Below are positions 53,748 to 63,052 of a stretch of 64,000 bases of DNA, piece by piece; positions within the stretch are counted from its first letter, which is position 1, and each line of letters starts with the position of its first letter. This DNA comes from CAWBUW01 sp963792075 (lineage in GTDB: Bacteria; Chloroflexota; Anaerolineae; Anaerolineales; UBA4823): assembly GCA_963792075.1 (NCBI GenBank), contig CAWBUW010000007.1, positions 682,001 through 746,000 of the forward strand, read 5' to 3'. A program made the translations under genes and the position numbers. The notes under the pieces are model-generated. The model had not been told where the DNA came from. It did not search any database and saw nothing but the letters and a program-made list of their open reading frames with translations.

Positions 53748-54995
53748 ATGACAATCGGCGATTCTCTTACCAAAATTCGTACCGTATGGCTCTCTGAGGT
53801 GCTAAATCAAATGGCCCAGGGAGAGTCTGTCCGCGCAAATTTCTTGAAGCAGTTAGAAGAAATGTTGGATTTATTAGCCATCGCAGCGGATCATAACCAA
53901 CCTGAAGCCCTGGAGCCAATGCTGGACGGATGGGTGAAAGGCTTTACGCAAACAGAAATTGAAACTTTACAGAACCAGCTTTCTCCATTGCTCAGCCAAA
54001 TCATGGCAGTGACATTTAGAGCTGCACGGCAGAACCTGGACCTTACAGATGCTCTGGATTTGATTGATGCGCTGGTACCGATTTTTGCCCACTCCATGCA
54101 GTATGCAGCCCTTGCAGAGACCCGGTTACACGTCGAGCATATTACAGATGAATTGAACCAGGCGCGCCTGGTGGTAGAACGCCTGGAGAAGAGCAAGTCG
54201 GATTTTATTTCGGTCGCAGCCCATGAACTTAAAACGCCTTTAACCCTGATCGAAGGGTATAATGCGATGCTCAATGACGTTCTACCCACTGACCCATCGC
54301 TGAACAGCCAGGCAATCACCTATACAAAAGGAATTAATGCCGGTACGCGGCGTTTGCGAGAAATCGTAGATGACATGATCGATGTATCGCTCATTGATAA
54401 CGACTTGCTTTCACTCAACTACCAACCAGTTTGGCTCAATCGCATGTTGGGCGCTGTTCAGAGGGAAGTGAATGAAGTTTTGAAGGAAAGACACCTTTCC
54501 TTGCAGATTAAATGTTTCCCGGGCAGTGAAGAGATGTTCTTCGCGGATGGTGAGCGTCTTTTCCAGGCTTTGCGAAATGTAATCACGAATGCTGTGAAGT
54601 ACACCCCTGATGGCGGTACAATCTCAGTCGATGGGCGATTGCTGTCCGGTTTTGTGGAGGTAATTGTCGAAGATTCGGGTATCGGGATTGACCCTGAAGA
54701 TCATATACATATTTTCGAAAAATTTGGACGTCTGGGAAATGTATCTTTACACTCCAGTGGAAAATTAAAATTCAAGGGCGGAGGACCTGGTCTGGGCCTG
54801 CCGATTACAAAAGGGATTATCGAGGCGCATGGAGGAGCAATCTGGGTGGAATCAGATGGGTACGATAAATCTCGATTGCCAGGTTCTACTTTCCATATTA
54901 TGATTCCGTTGCTTAAATCTCCTCCAGATGACAAAAGTGCAAAATTATTCCGTGGATTATCTGAACCATTTCATTTGCAATCTCAAAAAATATAA
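53748..54995 (+). CDS. Soluble sensor histidine kinase
   Basis: A 415-residue cytosolic kinase without membrane segments. The N-terminal 150 residues are helical and not recognised. The dimerisation box VAAHELKTPLTLIEGYN carries the phospho-histidine near residue 160. N box RNVITNAVKYTPDGG, G1 VEDSGIGIDPED and G2 GGGPGLGLPITKGIIEAHGG follow. ATG 53748 (MTIGDSLTKI) is the sensible start; a longer frame from 53640 would translate the palindrome. Its stop shares a base with the hflX start (TAATG). No response regulator is adjacent, so its partner is unknown. Confidence 0.9.
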   Translation: MTIGDSLTKIRTVWLSEVLNQMAQGESVRANFLKQLEEMLDLLAIAADHNQPEALEPMLDGWVKGFTQTEIETLQNQLSPLLSQIMAVTFRAARQNLDLTDALDLIDALVPIFAHSMQYAALAETRLHVEHITDELNQARLVVERLEKSKSDFISVAAHELKTPLTLIEGYNAMLNDVLPTDPSLNSQAITYTKGINAGTRRLREIVDDMIDVSLIDNDLLSLNYQPVWLNRMLGAVQREVNEVLKERHLSLQIKCFPGSEEMFFADGERLFQALRNVITNAVKYTPDGGTISVDGRLLSGFVEVIVEDSGIGIDPEDHIHIFEKFGRLGNVSLHSSGKLKFKGGGPGLGLPITKGIIEAHGGAIWVESDGYDKSRLPGSTFHIMIPLLKSPPDDKSAKLFRGLSEPFHLQSQKI

Positions 54996-56353
54996 TGGCA
55001 AAAAAACAACCTGAATTTACAATGCCACCACGTGAACGTGCTTTCATGGTCGGTGTGGAGATCCATAGCGATAAGAATCTCCTTACGCTTGAGGAGTCGT
55101 TAGCTGAGTTGAGCTTACTGGCAGATACTGCTGGACTGGATGTCGTTGGAGAAATTACTCAGAAATTAGATCGGCCCAACGTACAAACCTTTATCGGCCC
55201 AGGAAAGGTCGAGGAAGTTCGAGCACTGGTTGAAGAAACTCAAGCTGATGTGATTTTGTTCGATGAAGAGCTTTCTCCGCGGCATCAAAGAGAGTTAGAA
55301 CGTGTCTTCGGTGAAAAAGTGCGTATTCTGGATCGCACCGCGCTGATCCTGGATATTTTTGCGCAACATGCCAACACTGCCGATGGCGCTCTGCAGGTGG
55401 AATTGGCTCAATACGAATATTTATTGCCTCGCCTGACACGCGCCTGGACACACCTGGCACGCCAGGCGGGTGGTGGTGGTGGGCGCTCTGGAGGCGTAGG
55501 CGGTGTGGGTCTGCGCGGACCCGGCGAAACGCAGCTTGAGGTAGACCGGAGAGATATTCACAGACGGATTGCACATATCAAAGAACAGTTAGAGAAAGTG
55601 CGTGTACACAGACATCAATACCGTGCCCGGCGTAAGCGCTCACGCATCCCGGTAGTGGCATTAGTCGGATACACCAATGCAGGAAAATCCACCCTTTTAA
55701 ACCGCCTGGCTCATGCGGATGTGTATGTGGCCGATCAGTTATTTGCAACTTTGGACCCAACCACGCGCAGGGTAGAACTGCCTGGAGGGCATGTTGCGCT
55801 TTTTACAGATACAGTTGGCTTTATTCAGAAATTGCCCACCACCCTGGTAGCAGCTTTTCGCGCTACCCTGGAAGAAATCGCCGAAGCAGATTTGCTTTTA
55901 CACCTGGTAGATATCAACCATCCCCAGGCCGCAGCCCAGGCGAAAGCTGTTCACCAGACGTTAGATGAAATTGACGCCGGTGATATACCGGTGCTTACAG
56001 TGATTAATAAAATTGACCGGCTGGGGAACCCGGAACGGGCACAGCAAGCATTGGAGAACTTCCCTAACGCCGTGTCGGTCTCAGCGCTCAAGGGTACTGG
56101 CATTCAGGACTTGCTGACGAAGATCAACGAATATTTGTATGAAACTTACTCGCCGATATCGGTCATGCTCCCTTACCAAGAAGGTGCGTTGATTGCGCTG
56201 ATCCACGAGCAAGGGCAAATCATCCTCGAAGAGCACCAGAGCGGCGGTGTCTTTATCCAGGGACGTATACCTGGCAGGCTTTTAGCCCATTATCGTCCAT
56301 TTGAAAAGAAAGCCCAGCCTGGGATGACTGTAGAAGGAGAAATGGGGAATTAG
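54995..56353 (+). CDS. hflX: Ribosome-associated GTPase HflX
   Basis: A 452-residue OBG-HflX GTPase that splits stalled ribosomes. The HflX N-domain runs to about 190 and ends in the glycine-rich GGGGGRSGGVGGVGLRGPGE linker. The G domain has G1 GYTNAGKST, G3 DTVGFIQKLP and G4 NKIDRL. A C-terminal HflX extension (about 370-452) is present. It is translated right after a histidine kinase gene and followed by a small membrane protein gene after 2 bases. Confidence 0.95.
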   Translation: MAKKQPEFTMPPRERAFMVGVEIHSDKNLLTLEESLAELSLLADTAGLDVVGEITQKLDRPNVQTFIGPGKVEEVRALVEETQADVILFDEELSPRHQRELERVFGEKVRILDRTALILDIFAQHANTADGALQVELAQYEYLLPRLTRAWTHLARQAGGGGGRSGGVGGVGLRGPGETQLEVDRRDIHRRIAHIKEQLEKVRVHRHQYRARRKRSRIPVVALVGYTNAGKSTLLNRLAHADVYVADQLFATLDPTTRRVELPGGHVALFTDTVGFIQKLPTTLVAAFRATLEEIAEADLLLHLVDINHPQAAAQAKAVHQTLDEIDAGDIPVLTVINKIDRLGNPERAQQALENFPNAVSVSALKGTGIQDLLTKINEYLYETYSPISVMLPYQEGALIALIHEQGQIILEEHQSGGVFIQGRIPGRLLAHYRPFEKKAQPGMTVEGEMGN

Positions 56354-56355
56354 CC

Positions 56356-56568
56356 ATGCTAAACCGCCTGAATCGCTTTATGGATGTCTTATCAAATTTC
56401 TTTGCGCATCGCAAGGGTCTGATCCCGATTCTGGCTATGGTGCTGATTCTGGCTAACTACCTGTTGCAGCTCTTCCCCATCGCAGGGTGGGTTGCCAGTA
56501 CAAATCTCTTCTTACACCTTGGTTTGATCCTGGTAATCCTGGGGATGATGTTAGCCTGGGCGCTTTGA
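56356..56568 (+). CDS. Small hypothetical membrane protein
   Basis: A 70-residue protein with two predicted membrane helices (about 23-41 and 48-69) after a basic amphipathic start (MLNRLNRFMDVLSNFFAHRKG). It begins 2 bases after the hflX stop, with a GGAGAAATGGGGAAT stretch ahead as ribosome site. No family is recognised; the coupling suggests it is real. Confidence 0.7.
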   Translation: MLNRLNRFMDVLSNFFAHRKGLIPILAMVLILANYLLQLFPIAGWVASTNLFLHLGLILVILGMMLAWAL

Positions 56569-56575
56569 ATGTCGA

Positions 56576-56616
56576 GTGGGGGTGTTTTGCGGGCTTTGCC
56601 CGCAAAACACCCCCAC
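56576..56616. terminator. Palindrome between convergent genes
   Basis: A perfect 19-bp stem (arms 56576-56594 and 56598-56616) with loop TTT. It ends the hflX run and the pckA gene from the other side. It has no T tract, so its terminator role is by position; the arm style GTGGGGGTGTTTTGCGGGC resembles the GT-rich palindromes. Confidence 0.75.
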
Positions 56617-56652
56617 ATAATCGTCCTACCACGGCGATTCCCAGAGAGCCTT

Positions 56653-58296
56653 CTACTCGATCCTGGGTCCGGCCGATTTTAGGCCAGCAGGTGACTCTGC
56701 CTCGAACTTCTTGAAGTTGTCAATAAAGCGTGCGGCCAACGCTTTGTATTTCTTAATATATGCCTCATGGCTCGGCCAGGAGGAAGATGGGTAGAGGACA
56801 TCATCCGGAACGCCCGGGCAGGTCTTTGGAACTTCAAAGCCAAATACTGGATCCGTATAATATTCTACTTTGTCAAGTTTCCCGTCCAATGCTGAGTTGA
56901 GCAATTGGCGCGTGTGGCGGATGCTGATGCGCTTGCCCACACCGTAAGGGCCGCCTACCCAACCCGTATTCACCAGCCAGCAAGTAACTCCATAACGGAT
57001 AACCTTCCGCTTTAAGAGATCGGCATAATAAGCAGGTGTACGCACCATGAAAGGCGCCCCAAAGCATGCCGAAAAAGTGATCTCGGGTTCTTCACCCAAT
57101 CCGAGTTCTGTCCCACCGACTTTGGCTGTGTAACCCGAGATGAAGTGGTAAAGAGCCTGGTCCGGGGTTAGCCGGGCGATGGGAGGCATGACACCGGAAG
57201 CATCACAGGTCAGGAAGATGATATTCTTGGGATGACCGCCCATTCTGGATGGCACCGCATTCTCGATAAAATCCAGTGGGTAGGATGCACGGGTGTTTTC
57301 TGTGAGCGTATCATCATCCAAGTCAATGATCCGAGTGATAGGGTCATAGATTACATTTTCCAGGATGGTGCCAAAACGCCGGGTGGTTGCGTAGATTTCG
57401 GGCTCAGCAGACGCGGAGAGACCGATAACTTTAGCATAGCAACCATCTTCAAAGTTGAAGACGCCATCATCGCTCCAGCCGTGTTCATCATCTCCAATCA
57501 GACCGCGGTTGGGATCTGCCGAAAGCGTGGTCTTGCCCGTACCAGAGAGACCGAAGAATAACGCCGCGTCACCCTGCTTGCCCACGTTGGCGGAGCAGTG
57601 CATGGTCAAGATCCCATCCCCTGGGAGCAGGTAATTCAGCAGGGTGAAAACAGACTTCTTGATTTCACCTGCATATCCCGTATTACCTATGATGCACAGC
57701 TTTTGTTCAAAGTTCAGGGCAATGAATGTCTCTGTGGGAGTTTGATCAACCTGCGGGATTGACTTAAAGGAGGGCATGGCAACCACTGTAAATTGCGGTA
57801 CATGCTGGCGGTATTCCTCACGGGTTGAGGGTTTCACAAACATATTATGGGCAAACAGACTGTGCCAGGCTGTTTCTGTGATAATGCGCACCGGGAGGCG
57901 GTAGTTTGGATCGGAGCCGCCGTAGCAGTCTTGAACGAAAACATCGCGGCCTTGAAGGAAACCCTGCACCCGTGACCACAATTCGGTAAATTGGTCGCGG
58001 CCATAGGGGCGGTTATACTGTCCCCACCAAATTTGCTCTTCAGTAGTTGGCTCACGGACGATAAATTTATCGTTGGCCGCACGAGCAGTGTATTTCCCAG
58101 TATTGACTACGACCGGGCCAAGTTGTGATAACTGTGCCTCTCCGCGGAAGATAATCTCCTCGTACAGCGCTTCGGATGGTAGGTTCCAGTAGACCGTACT
58201 CAAGTTGCTCAGGCCGTGGTTTTCCAGGCCATAGTCGCTTTTATATGCACTAGCTTGAGCTTGTGCGGGGGTTTTGATGTTGAGTAGGTTGTTCAT
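56653..58296 (-). CDS. pckA: Phosphoenolpyruvate carboxykinase (ATP)
   Basis: A 547-residue ATP-type PEPCK converting oxaloacetate to PEP. The kinase-1a motif GLSGTGKTTLSADPNR lies near 246, the metal site GDDEHGWSDDG and NFEDGCYAK follow, and the HNMF and GGSDPNYRLP segments are N-terminal. ATG 58296 overlaps the aminotransferase stop (ATGA) and is preferred to a TTG at 58302. With the upstream aminotransferase it can link aspartate, oxaloacetate and PEP. Confidence 0.96.
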   Translation of the reverse strand: MNNLLNIKTPAQAQASAYKSDYGLENHGLSNLSTVYWNLPSEALYEEIIFRGEAQLSQLGPVVVNTGKYTARAANDKFIVREPTTEEQIWWGQYNRPYGRDQFTELWSRVQGFLQGRDVFVQDCYGGSDPNYRLPVRIITETAWHSLFAHNMFVKPSTREEYRQHVPQFTVVAMPSFKSIPQVDQTPTETFIALNFEQKLCIIGNTGYAGEIKKSVFTLLNYLLPGDGILTMHCSANVGKQGDAALFFGLSGTGKTTLSADPNRGLIGDDEHGWSDDGVFNFEDGCYAKVIGLSASAEPEIYATTRRFGTILENVIYDPITRIIDLDDDTLTENTRASYPLDFIENAVPSRMGGHPKNIIFLTCDASGVMPPIARLTPDQALYHFISGYTAKVGGTELGLGEEPEITFSACFGAPFMVRTPAYYADLLKRKVIRYGVTCWLVNTGWVGGPYGVGKRISIRHTRQLLNSALDGKLDKVEYYTDPVFGFEVPKTCPGVPDDVLYPSSSWPSHEAYIKKYKALAARFIDNFKKFEAESPAGLKSAGPRIE

Positions 58297-59507
58297 AGCC
58301 AATCCCTGACCAGTTTACGATCACCAATATAGATTTCGTTGGGCGAAGTCGGATCGAGCGCCCACTTAATTCGGTCAATACTCTCACGGATTTCTTTGAT
58401 TGATCCGGCAAAGCTAAAACGTAAATGACCTTCCATGCCAAATTCTTTTCCGGGCACGGTGACGACGAGCGCTTTTTTCAGCAAGAAGCGCGATAGTTCC
58501 ACCGAATTGCGATTGTAATAAGAGAAATCAGGCAGGATGTAAAAAGTGCCGGCTGGTTTTTGGACGCGTACACCGTTGAAAGCCTGGAGTTCCTGATAGA
58601 TCACATCTCGGTTGTTCTGGAATGTGAGGCGCATCGTTTCGACGACACTTTGCATCCCGGTGAGTGCGCCTTCGGCAGCCGCTTGCATGACAGGGGAGGT
58701 GCAAGAAGTCATCTGGCCTTGAACGTTCGTCATCACCCGAGTCAGTTTGCGATTTGCAATCGCCCACCCGATGCGGAAGCCGGTCATGCCGTAGAGTTTG
58801 GCCACTCCGTTGACCGCAATGATCATTGTATTTTCGATATCCTGTTTTGTGAAACGATAAGCTGGTACCCAAGGGCGATCGAAAATTAGCTTATGGTAAA
58901 TATCATCCATGATCAGGTAAATTCTGCGTTTTTCGCAGAATTCAACGATTTCAGCGATGAACTGCTCGCTGAAAATTTCACCGGAGGGGTTGTTGGGGCT
59001 GTTGATGATGATCGCTTTGGTGTTCGAGCTGACCGCGCGCTCGATCTCCTGCATCCGCGGATGAAAAGAACCGTCTTCCGGTGTCACGATTACCGGAATG
59101 CCGTACACCATTTTGATCATCTCGGGATAGCTTACCCAGTGGGGTGCAAGCACAATTACTTCGTCTTGCGGATCGACAATGCTGTACAAGATATTAAATA
59201 TCGATTGTTTGGCGCCTGCCGAGATGATTACATTTTCCGGAGCCACTTTAATCCCATAATTGTCTTCGGTATAGTGCACAACCGCTTTTTTGAGCGAGGG
59301 AAGACCATCGGGTGGCGTATATTTTACGTTTCCTTCAGTCAATCGGGCCGCTGAACTTAAGATGGCTGTGAAGGGGGTCCTATTCTTAGGTTCGCCAATG
59401 CCCATGTTGATCACGGGCTGGCCGCGCTCGCGCAGCAGTCGGGCTTCTTCGTTAAGTGCGAATGTAGGGGACTCGGCGATAGATCTGGCAAGTTTACTGA
59501 TTGTCAT
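58293..59507 (-). CDS. PLP-dependent aminotransferase, class I (aspartate type)
   Basis: A 404-residue fold-type I aminotransferase. NMGIGEPKNRTPF near 37, the NSPNNPSGEIF motif near 175, DDIYHKLIF and the FRIGWAIANRK arginine region are present. In place of the usual S-x-x-K the Schiff-base region reads IAVNGVAKLYGMTG, where the lysine in VAKLYG is the cofactor lysine. ATG 59507 gives the family N-terminus MTISKLARSIAESPT. A 19-base hairpin (59543-59561) lies in its leader. The following pckA overlap suggests joint expression; aspartate is the probable donor but not proven. Confidence 0.9.
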   Translation of the reverse strand: MTISKLARSIAESPTFALNEEARLLRERGQPVINMGIGEPKNRTPFTAILSSAARLTEGNVKYTPPDGLPSLKKAVVHYTEDNYGIKVAPENVIISAGAKQSIFNILYSIVDPQDEVIVLAPHWVSYPEMIKMVYGIPVIVTPEDGSFHPRMQEIERAVSSNTKAIIINSPNNPSGEIFSEQFIAEIVEFCEKRRIYLIMDDIYHKLIFDRPWVPAYRFTKQDIENTMIIAVNGVAKLYGMTGFRIGWAIANRKLTRVMTNVQGQMTSCTSPVMQAAAEGALTGMQSVVETMRLTFQNNRDVIYQELQAFNGVRVQKPAGTFYILPDFSYYNRNSVELSRFLLKKALVVTVPGKEFGMEGHLRFSFAGSIKEIRESIDRIKWALDPTSPNEIYIGDRKLVRDWL

Positions 59508-59591
59508 ACCTACATAACTCTCCTCTGGGTTTGCTTCGACAGTTGCCTGCAAGGCAGGCAATAACCCTGAATAGTCGATAATTAATCAAAA

Positions 59592-59623
59592 GCCGTCAGT
59601 CTGCTCGAGCGCTTTCTAACGGC
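59592..59623 (-). terminator. Candidate intrinsic terminator after thrC
   Basis: On the minus strand GCCGTTAG pairs with CTGACGGC (one G-T pair) and is followed by TTTTGATT. It lies about 100 bases past the thrC stop and 85 bases before the aminotransferase start, so it may end the upstream run or attenuate the downstream one. Confidence 0.45.
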
Positions 59624-59723
59624 CAGTTAAGACCCCAGTTTATCCTTGATTCTTGGATACGTCAATGGTACATTCGTCCAGTCTTTTAAGGAAATGTCGG
59701 GGGCTATTGAGTATCTGTCTTTT

Positions 59724-60899
59724 TTAACCCGGTAAAGCTGCTTTCAAGTATTTTAATCCTGTACCTGTATTAAATAACACCACGCGCTCGTCCGGTAAAA
59801 TCCACTTTTGTTGAACCAGTTCAATGAGTGCAGCCAGTGTGGCGGCTCCCTCTGGGGCTGCGAAAACCCCTTCCATGCGCGCTAATTCGCTCTGGGCCTT
59901 TAGGATAGAGTCATCGGATACCGCAACGGCATTCCCATTGCTTTGGCGCATATCATTTAGGATGATCTGGTCTGCAAAACTCTTAGGGACTCGCAACCCA
60001 GAAGCCAGGGTACGTGCCCCCGTCCAGAAATCACAGTAGGTCTTGCCTTCATTGAAAGCCCGAATCACGGGTGCGCAGCCATCTGCCTGGACCGCCACCA
60101 TGCGTGGGCGTTTTTTATCAACTAACCAACCCATGCTTTCCATTTCTTCGAAGGCTTTCCACATGCCCACCAAACCGGTTCCACCACCGGTAGGATAGAT
60201 AATAACCTCGGGCAATGTCCAACCGAAGAATTCGGCCAGCTCATAACCCATGATTTTCTTTCCCTCACAGCGATAGGGTTCTTTGAATGTGGAGACATCG
60301 AACCAGCCCTCCGCGCGTGCTTTTTCACCTGCCATACCGGCAGCTTCGCTGATTAGGCCATCGATCAAGATTACCGTCGCTCCGGCTATCCGGCTTTCCT
60401 CGATATTCGCGATCGGCGTGTCCTTCGGCATAAAAATAAAAGCTTCGAGCCCACCCCGTGCCGCATAAGCAGCCATGGCTCCGCCTGCATTCCCGGCTGT
60501 TGGGATGATCACCTTCTTAATCCCCAGTTCTTTGGCTTTGGACACCGCGGCTGCCAGGCCGCGTGCCTTGAACGTGCCGGTTGGATTCAGGCTTTCGTCT
60601 TTCAGGTATACGTTGTTAAGCCCCAGCTCTTTCCCGATGTGCGGCAAAAGCAATAAAGGCGTATCTCCCTCTCCCAGGTTGATCATGTTTTCCGGATTCA
60701 TTACCGGTAGTAGCTCATGCCAACGCCACATCCCACGGGGGCGAGAACGCAGGCTGTCTCGATCAACTTCTCGGCGAGCGGCCTCCAAATCATAGAATGC
60801 CATCAAGGGTGCTTGGCAATCTGGACAAAAAGTTTGAACCTTCGTCGAATCAAAAGACGTTCCACAAGAAGAACATTCCAGGTGTGTTAGATAAGACAT
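59724..60899 (-). CDS. thrC: Threonine synthase
   Basis: A 391-residue fold-type II PLP enzyme making threonine from O-phosphohomoserine. An N-terminal zinc ribbon (cysteines 9, 12, 25, 28) precedes NLGEGDTPLL. The PLP lysine is K111 in NPTGTFKARG. TAGNAGGAMAAYAARGG binds phosphate and YPTGGGTGLVGM binds the cofactor. It follows a stand-alone receiver gene by 24 bases with a weak ribosome site. A close but distinct homologue fused to a receiver domain is encoded two genes upstream. Confidence 0.93.
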   Translation of the reverse strand: MSYLTHLECSSCGTSFDSTKVQTFCPDCQAPLMAFYDLEAARREVDRDSLRSRPRGMWRWHELLPVMNPENMINLGEGDTPLLLLPHIGKELGLNNVYLKDESLNPTGTFKARGLAAAVSKAKELGIKKVIIPTAGNAGGAMAAYAARGGLEAFIFMPKDTPIANIEESRIAGATVILIDGLISEAAGMAGEKARAEGWFDVSTFKEPYRCEGKKIMGYELAEFFGWTLPEVIIYPTGGGTGLVGMWKAFEEMESMGWLVDKKRPRMVAVQADGCAPVIRAFNEGKTYCDFWTGARTLASGLRVPKSFADQIILNDMRQSNGNAVAVSDDSILKAQSELARMEGVFAAPEGAATLAALIELVQQKWILPDERVVLFNTGTGLKYLKAALPG

Positions 60900-60923
60900 G
60901 CAGTTTTCTCGGTGGTTTCGCGA

Positions 60924-61313
60924 TTATACATTTTCGAGCTCAGATGGCAGAAACGATTCGATCCGTGCCCAGAGCTCACGGATATTGATAGGTTTGGACA
61001 TATATACGTCGCATCCAGCCGCCAGGGCCTTCTCTGCGTCTCCCCGCAGTGCATTCGCCGTGACTGCGATAATGGGTATATAGAGCATATTTTTGTGGGA
61101 ATCAGATCGCAAGCGACGGGCGACCTCGTATCCATCAATATCCGGTAAATTTATATCGAGTAAGATCAAATGAGGCTTGGTTTTCACGACCGCTTCCAGG
61201 CCATCCAAGCCATTCGCGGCCCAGGCGAAGCGGTACCCCTTCGCTTCGAGAGCACGCTGGACGAGAGTCCGGTTATCCGGGTTATCCTCAATATAGAGAA
61301 TAGTATACTGCAT
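60924..61313 (-). CDS. Single-domain response regulator (CheY-like)
   Basis: A 129-residue receiver domain with no output domain. The acidic pocket is glutamate 9-aspartate 10, the phospho-acceptor is aspartate 53 (LLDINLPDIDG), the switch threonine is 85 (AVTANAL) and the lysine is 107 (MSKPIN). ALRGDAEKALAAGCD is typical of receivers served by hybrid or GAF kinases. Its ATG shares a base with the upstream fusion gene's stop (TAATG). It may shuttle phosphate between the kinase at 63053 and the fused receiver, or act by binding. Confidence 0.93.
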   Translation of the reverse strand: MQYTILYIEDNPDNRTLVQRALEAKGYRFAWAANGLDGLEAVVKTKPHLILLDINLPDIDGYEVARRLRSDSHKNMLYIPIIAVTANALRGDAEKALAAGCDVYMSKPINIRELWARIESFLPSELENV

Positions 61314-62983
61314 TAAGATTCTCCTTTAGGCGGTGTTTTCACTTCAACAGCTTCAACAACCTGATTTACAAATTCTCTTGGGGGCAAAGAACCTTTTTGA
61401 TAAATTGCTGTGATGTAACCATTTAAGCGTTGGCGATCTTGATCTGTAATATCTTTCGCGCTCACAATGATTACGGGTATATTGGCAGTTCTACGGTCCA
61501 GTTTCAATTCTTCGAGTACGCTGAAACCATCCATTTCTGGCATCGTCAGGTCGAGCACAATAAGGTCTGGAAGCCGTTGGCGAGCTTGTGTCAGCCCATC
61601 CCAAGGACTTCGGGAATGAAAAACGCGATAAGATTTGCGCGCTTCTAGGAAGCGTCGGATGAGATGGGCGTCATCTGGATTGTCGTCAATGATCAAGACG
61701 GTCCGGGCTTTTTCATCCAGGTACTCTAACGCTGCATGTAAGCCATCCTGTGTTGGTTTTCCGGTGAGAGCAGAAGACTGGTTTACATTGACATCCACGC
61801 CCCATTGATCTCCCAAAACGTGTTTTTCAACAGGGAAGGTATGGCCTGTGCAGTTTACCACCACCATTTCCCCTTCTTTTATTATTTTTCCTTGGAGCAT
61901 TTTTTCCAAGCCGGAAAACGCAACGGATGTCGCTGGCTCCACGGCTAAACCTTCTGTTTTTGCCAGGTTTCGCATGGTAGCGAATGCATCTTGGTCAGAG
62001 ACGGAATCCATATGCCCACCATATTTTTGGGTTAAATCCCACAGGTAACTGTAGGTGGGACCAGGGTCGCCTGTCGAAAGAATTGCAATCCGAGTATCCG
62101 GCACAACAGGTGTCGCTACTCGCTGGCCGGCTCGATACGCTTGCACCATTGGGGAGCAGCCCTCTGTTTGTACGACTGCCAGCTTGGGCACCCGATCTAT
62201 CAGACCCATGTCGAATAACTCTTGGAAACCGTGATACACTCCCAAGGGCCCAAGCCCACCAGAAACCGCTTGTACGTACCAATCTGGGGAGCGCCAGCCC
62301 AACTGCTCGACGATTTCGTAAGCGATCGTTTTCATTGATTCCCGGGCAGGCAGGCTTCGGGGTCCTCGATCCAAGATCAAGTCGCGCCGTTTGGCGAATT
62401 CAGACGCAATGTGTTTGGCCTGATCATAGGTGCCGCTGACCTTGACGACTTCAGCGCCATATAAAGCCACCTCGCGCAGCTTCGCTGGCGGCACCAACGA
62501 AGTCATAAAAGCCCACAGTTTGATACCACCCCGAGCACAAGCCGCGGCATACGCTACCGCGGCGTTACCGGTAGATGCAATCACTACCTCTTGGACGCCT
62601 GCCTCGAGCATTGCCGCAACCGAAACAGCCGCCTGCCTGTCTTTAAAGGAGTTGGTTGGTCCAAAGCGTTCATCTTTAATGTGGATTTGGACGCCATAAC
62701 CGGGCATTTGCAGATAGCGTCGTGGGATGCGCATGGGCGTCCCGCCGACCGTATTATCTAGATCCAGGCTATGTGGGGATTCGACTGGGAGAACTTCGTA
62801 ATAACGCCAAAGATTGAACAAACGTCCAGGCAAACCGCGGAGTAGTTCTCGTTTAAAGCCTGGGTAATCATATACCGCTTCTACCCACTCAGAAGAACAT
62901 CGCTCACAAAGCGTTGGTTTGAGTGGGTAGTAGGCCTGTTCGTTTCCACATTCAACGCATTTTAGAAATTTCGGTTTGGCCAT
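61313..62983 (-). CDS. Threonine-synthase-like PLP enzyme fused to a receiver domain
   Basis: A continuous 556-residue frame. Residues 1-400 are threonine-synthase-like: zinc ribbon (cysteines 9, 12, 26, 29), KDERFGPTNSFKDRQ with PLP lysine 114, STGNAAVAYAAACARGG, the SGGLGPLG cofactor loop and CTGHTFP. A short linker (about 401-426) leads to a receiver domain at 427-545 with aspartates 433/434, phospho-acceptor aspartate 478 (VLDLTMPEMDG), serine 508 and lysine 530. All receiver residues needed for phosphorylation are present. I know of no characterised enzyme of this layout. Genes for a histidine kinase, a free receiver and a second threonine synthase surround it. Regulation of the enzyme by phosphorylation is inferred. 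Confidence 0.93.
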   Translation of the reverse strand: MAKPKFLKCVECGNEQAYYPLKPTLCERCSSEWVEAVYDYPGFKRELLRGLPGRLFNLWRYYEVLPVESPHSLDLDNTVGGTPMRIPRRYLQMPGYGVQIHIKDERFGPTNSFKDRQAAVSVAAMLEAGVQEVVIASTGNAAVAYAAACARGGIKLWAFMTSLVPPAKLREVALYGAEVVKVSGTYDQAKHIASEFAKRRDLILDRGPRSLPARESMKTIAYEIVEQLGWRSPDWYVQAVSGGLGPLGVYHGFQELFDMGLIDRVPKLAVVQTEGCSPMVQAYRAGQRVATPVVPDTRIAILSTGDPGPTYSYLWDLTQKYGGHMDSVSDQDAFATMRNLAKTEGLAVEPATSVAFSGLEKMLQGKIIKEGEMVVVNCTGHTFPVEKHVLGDQWGVDVNVNQSSALTGKPTQDGLHAALEYLDEKARTVLIIDDNPDDAHLIRRFLEARKSYRVFHSRSPWDGLTQARQRLPDLIVLDLTMPEMDGFSVLEELKLDRRTANIPVIIVSAKDITDQDRQRLNGYITAIYQKGSLPPREFVNQVVEAVEVKTPPKGES

Positions 62984-63052
62984 ATTTCTCCCAGGAGTTA
63001 GTAAATTCTACCACAACCAGTCCTTGACCTCGGCAAATTTAATAATGCGTCC

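Noticed and set aside
9493..56616. CRISPR array made of the GC-rich palindromes
   Set aside because: The repeats are kilobases apart, vary in sequence and have no spacers or cas genes.
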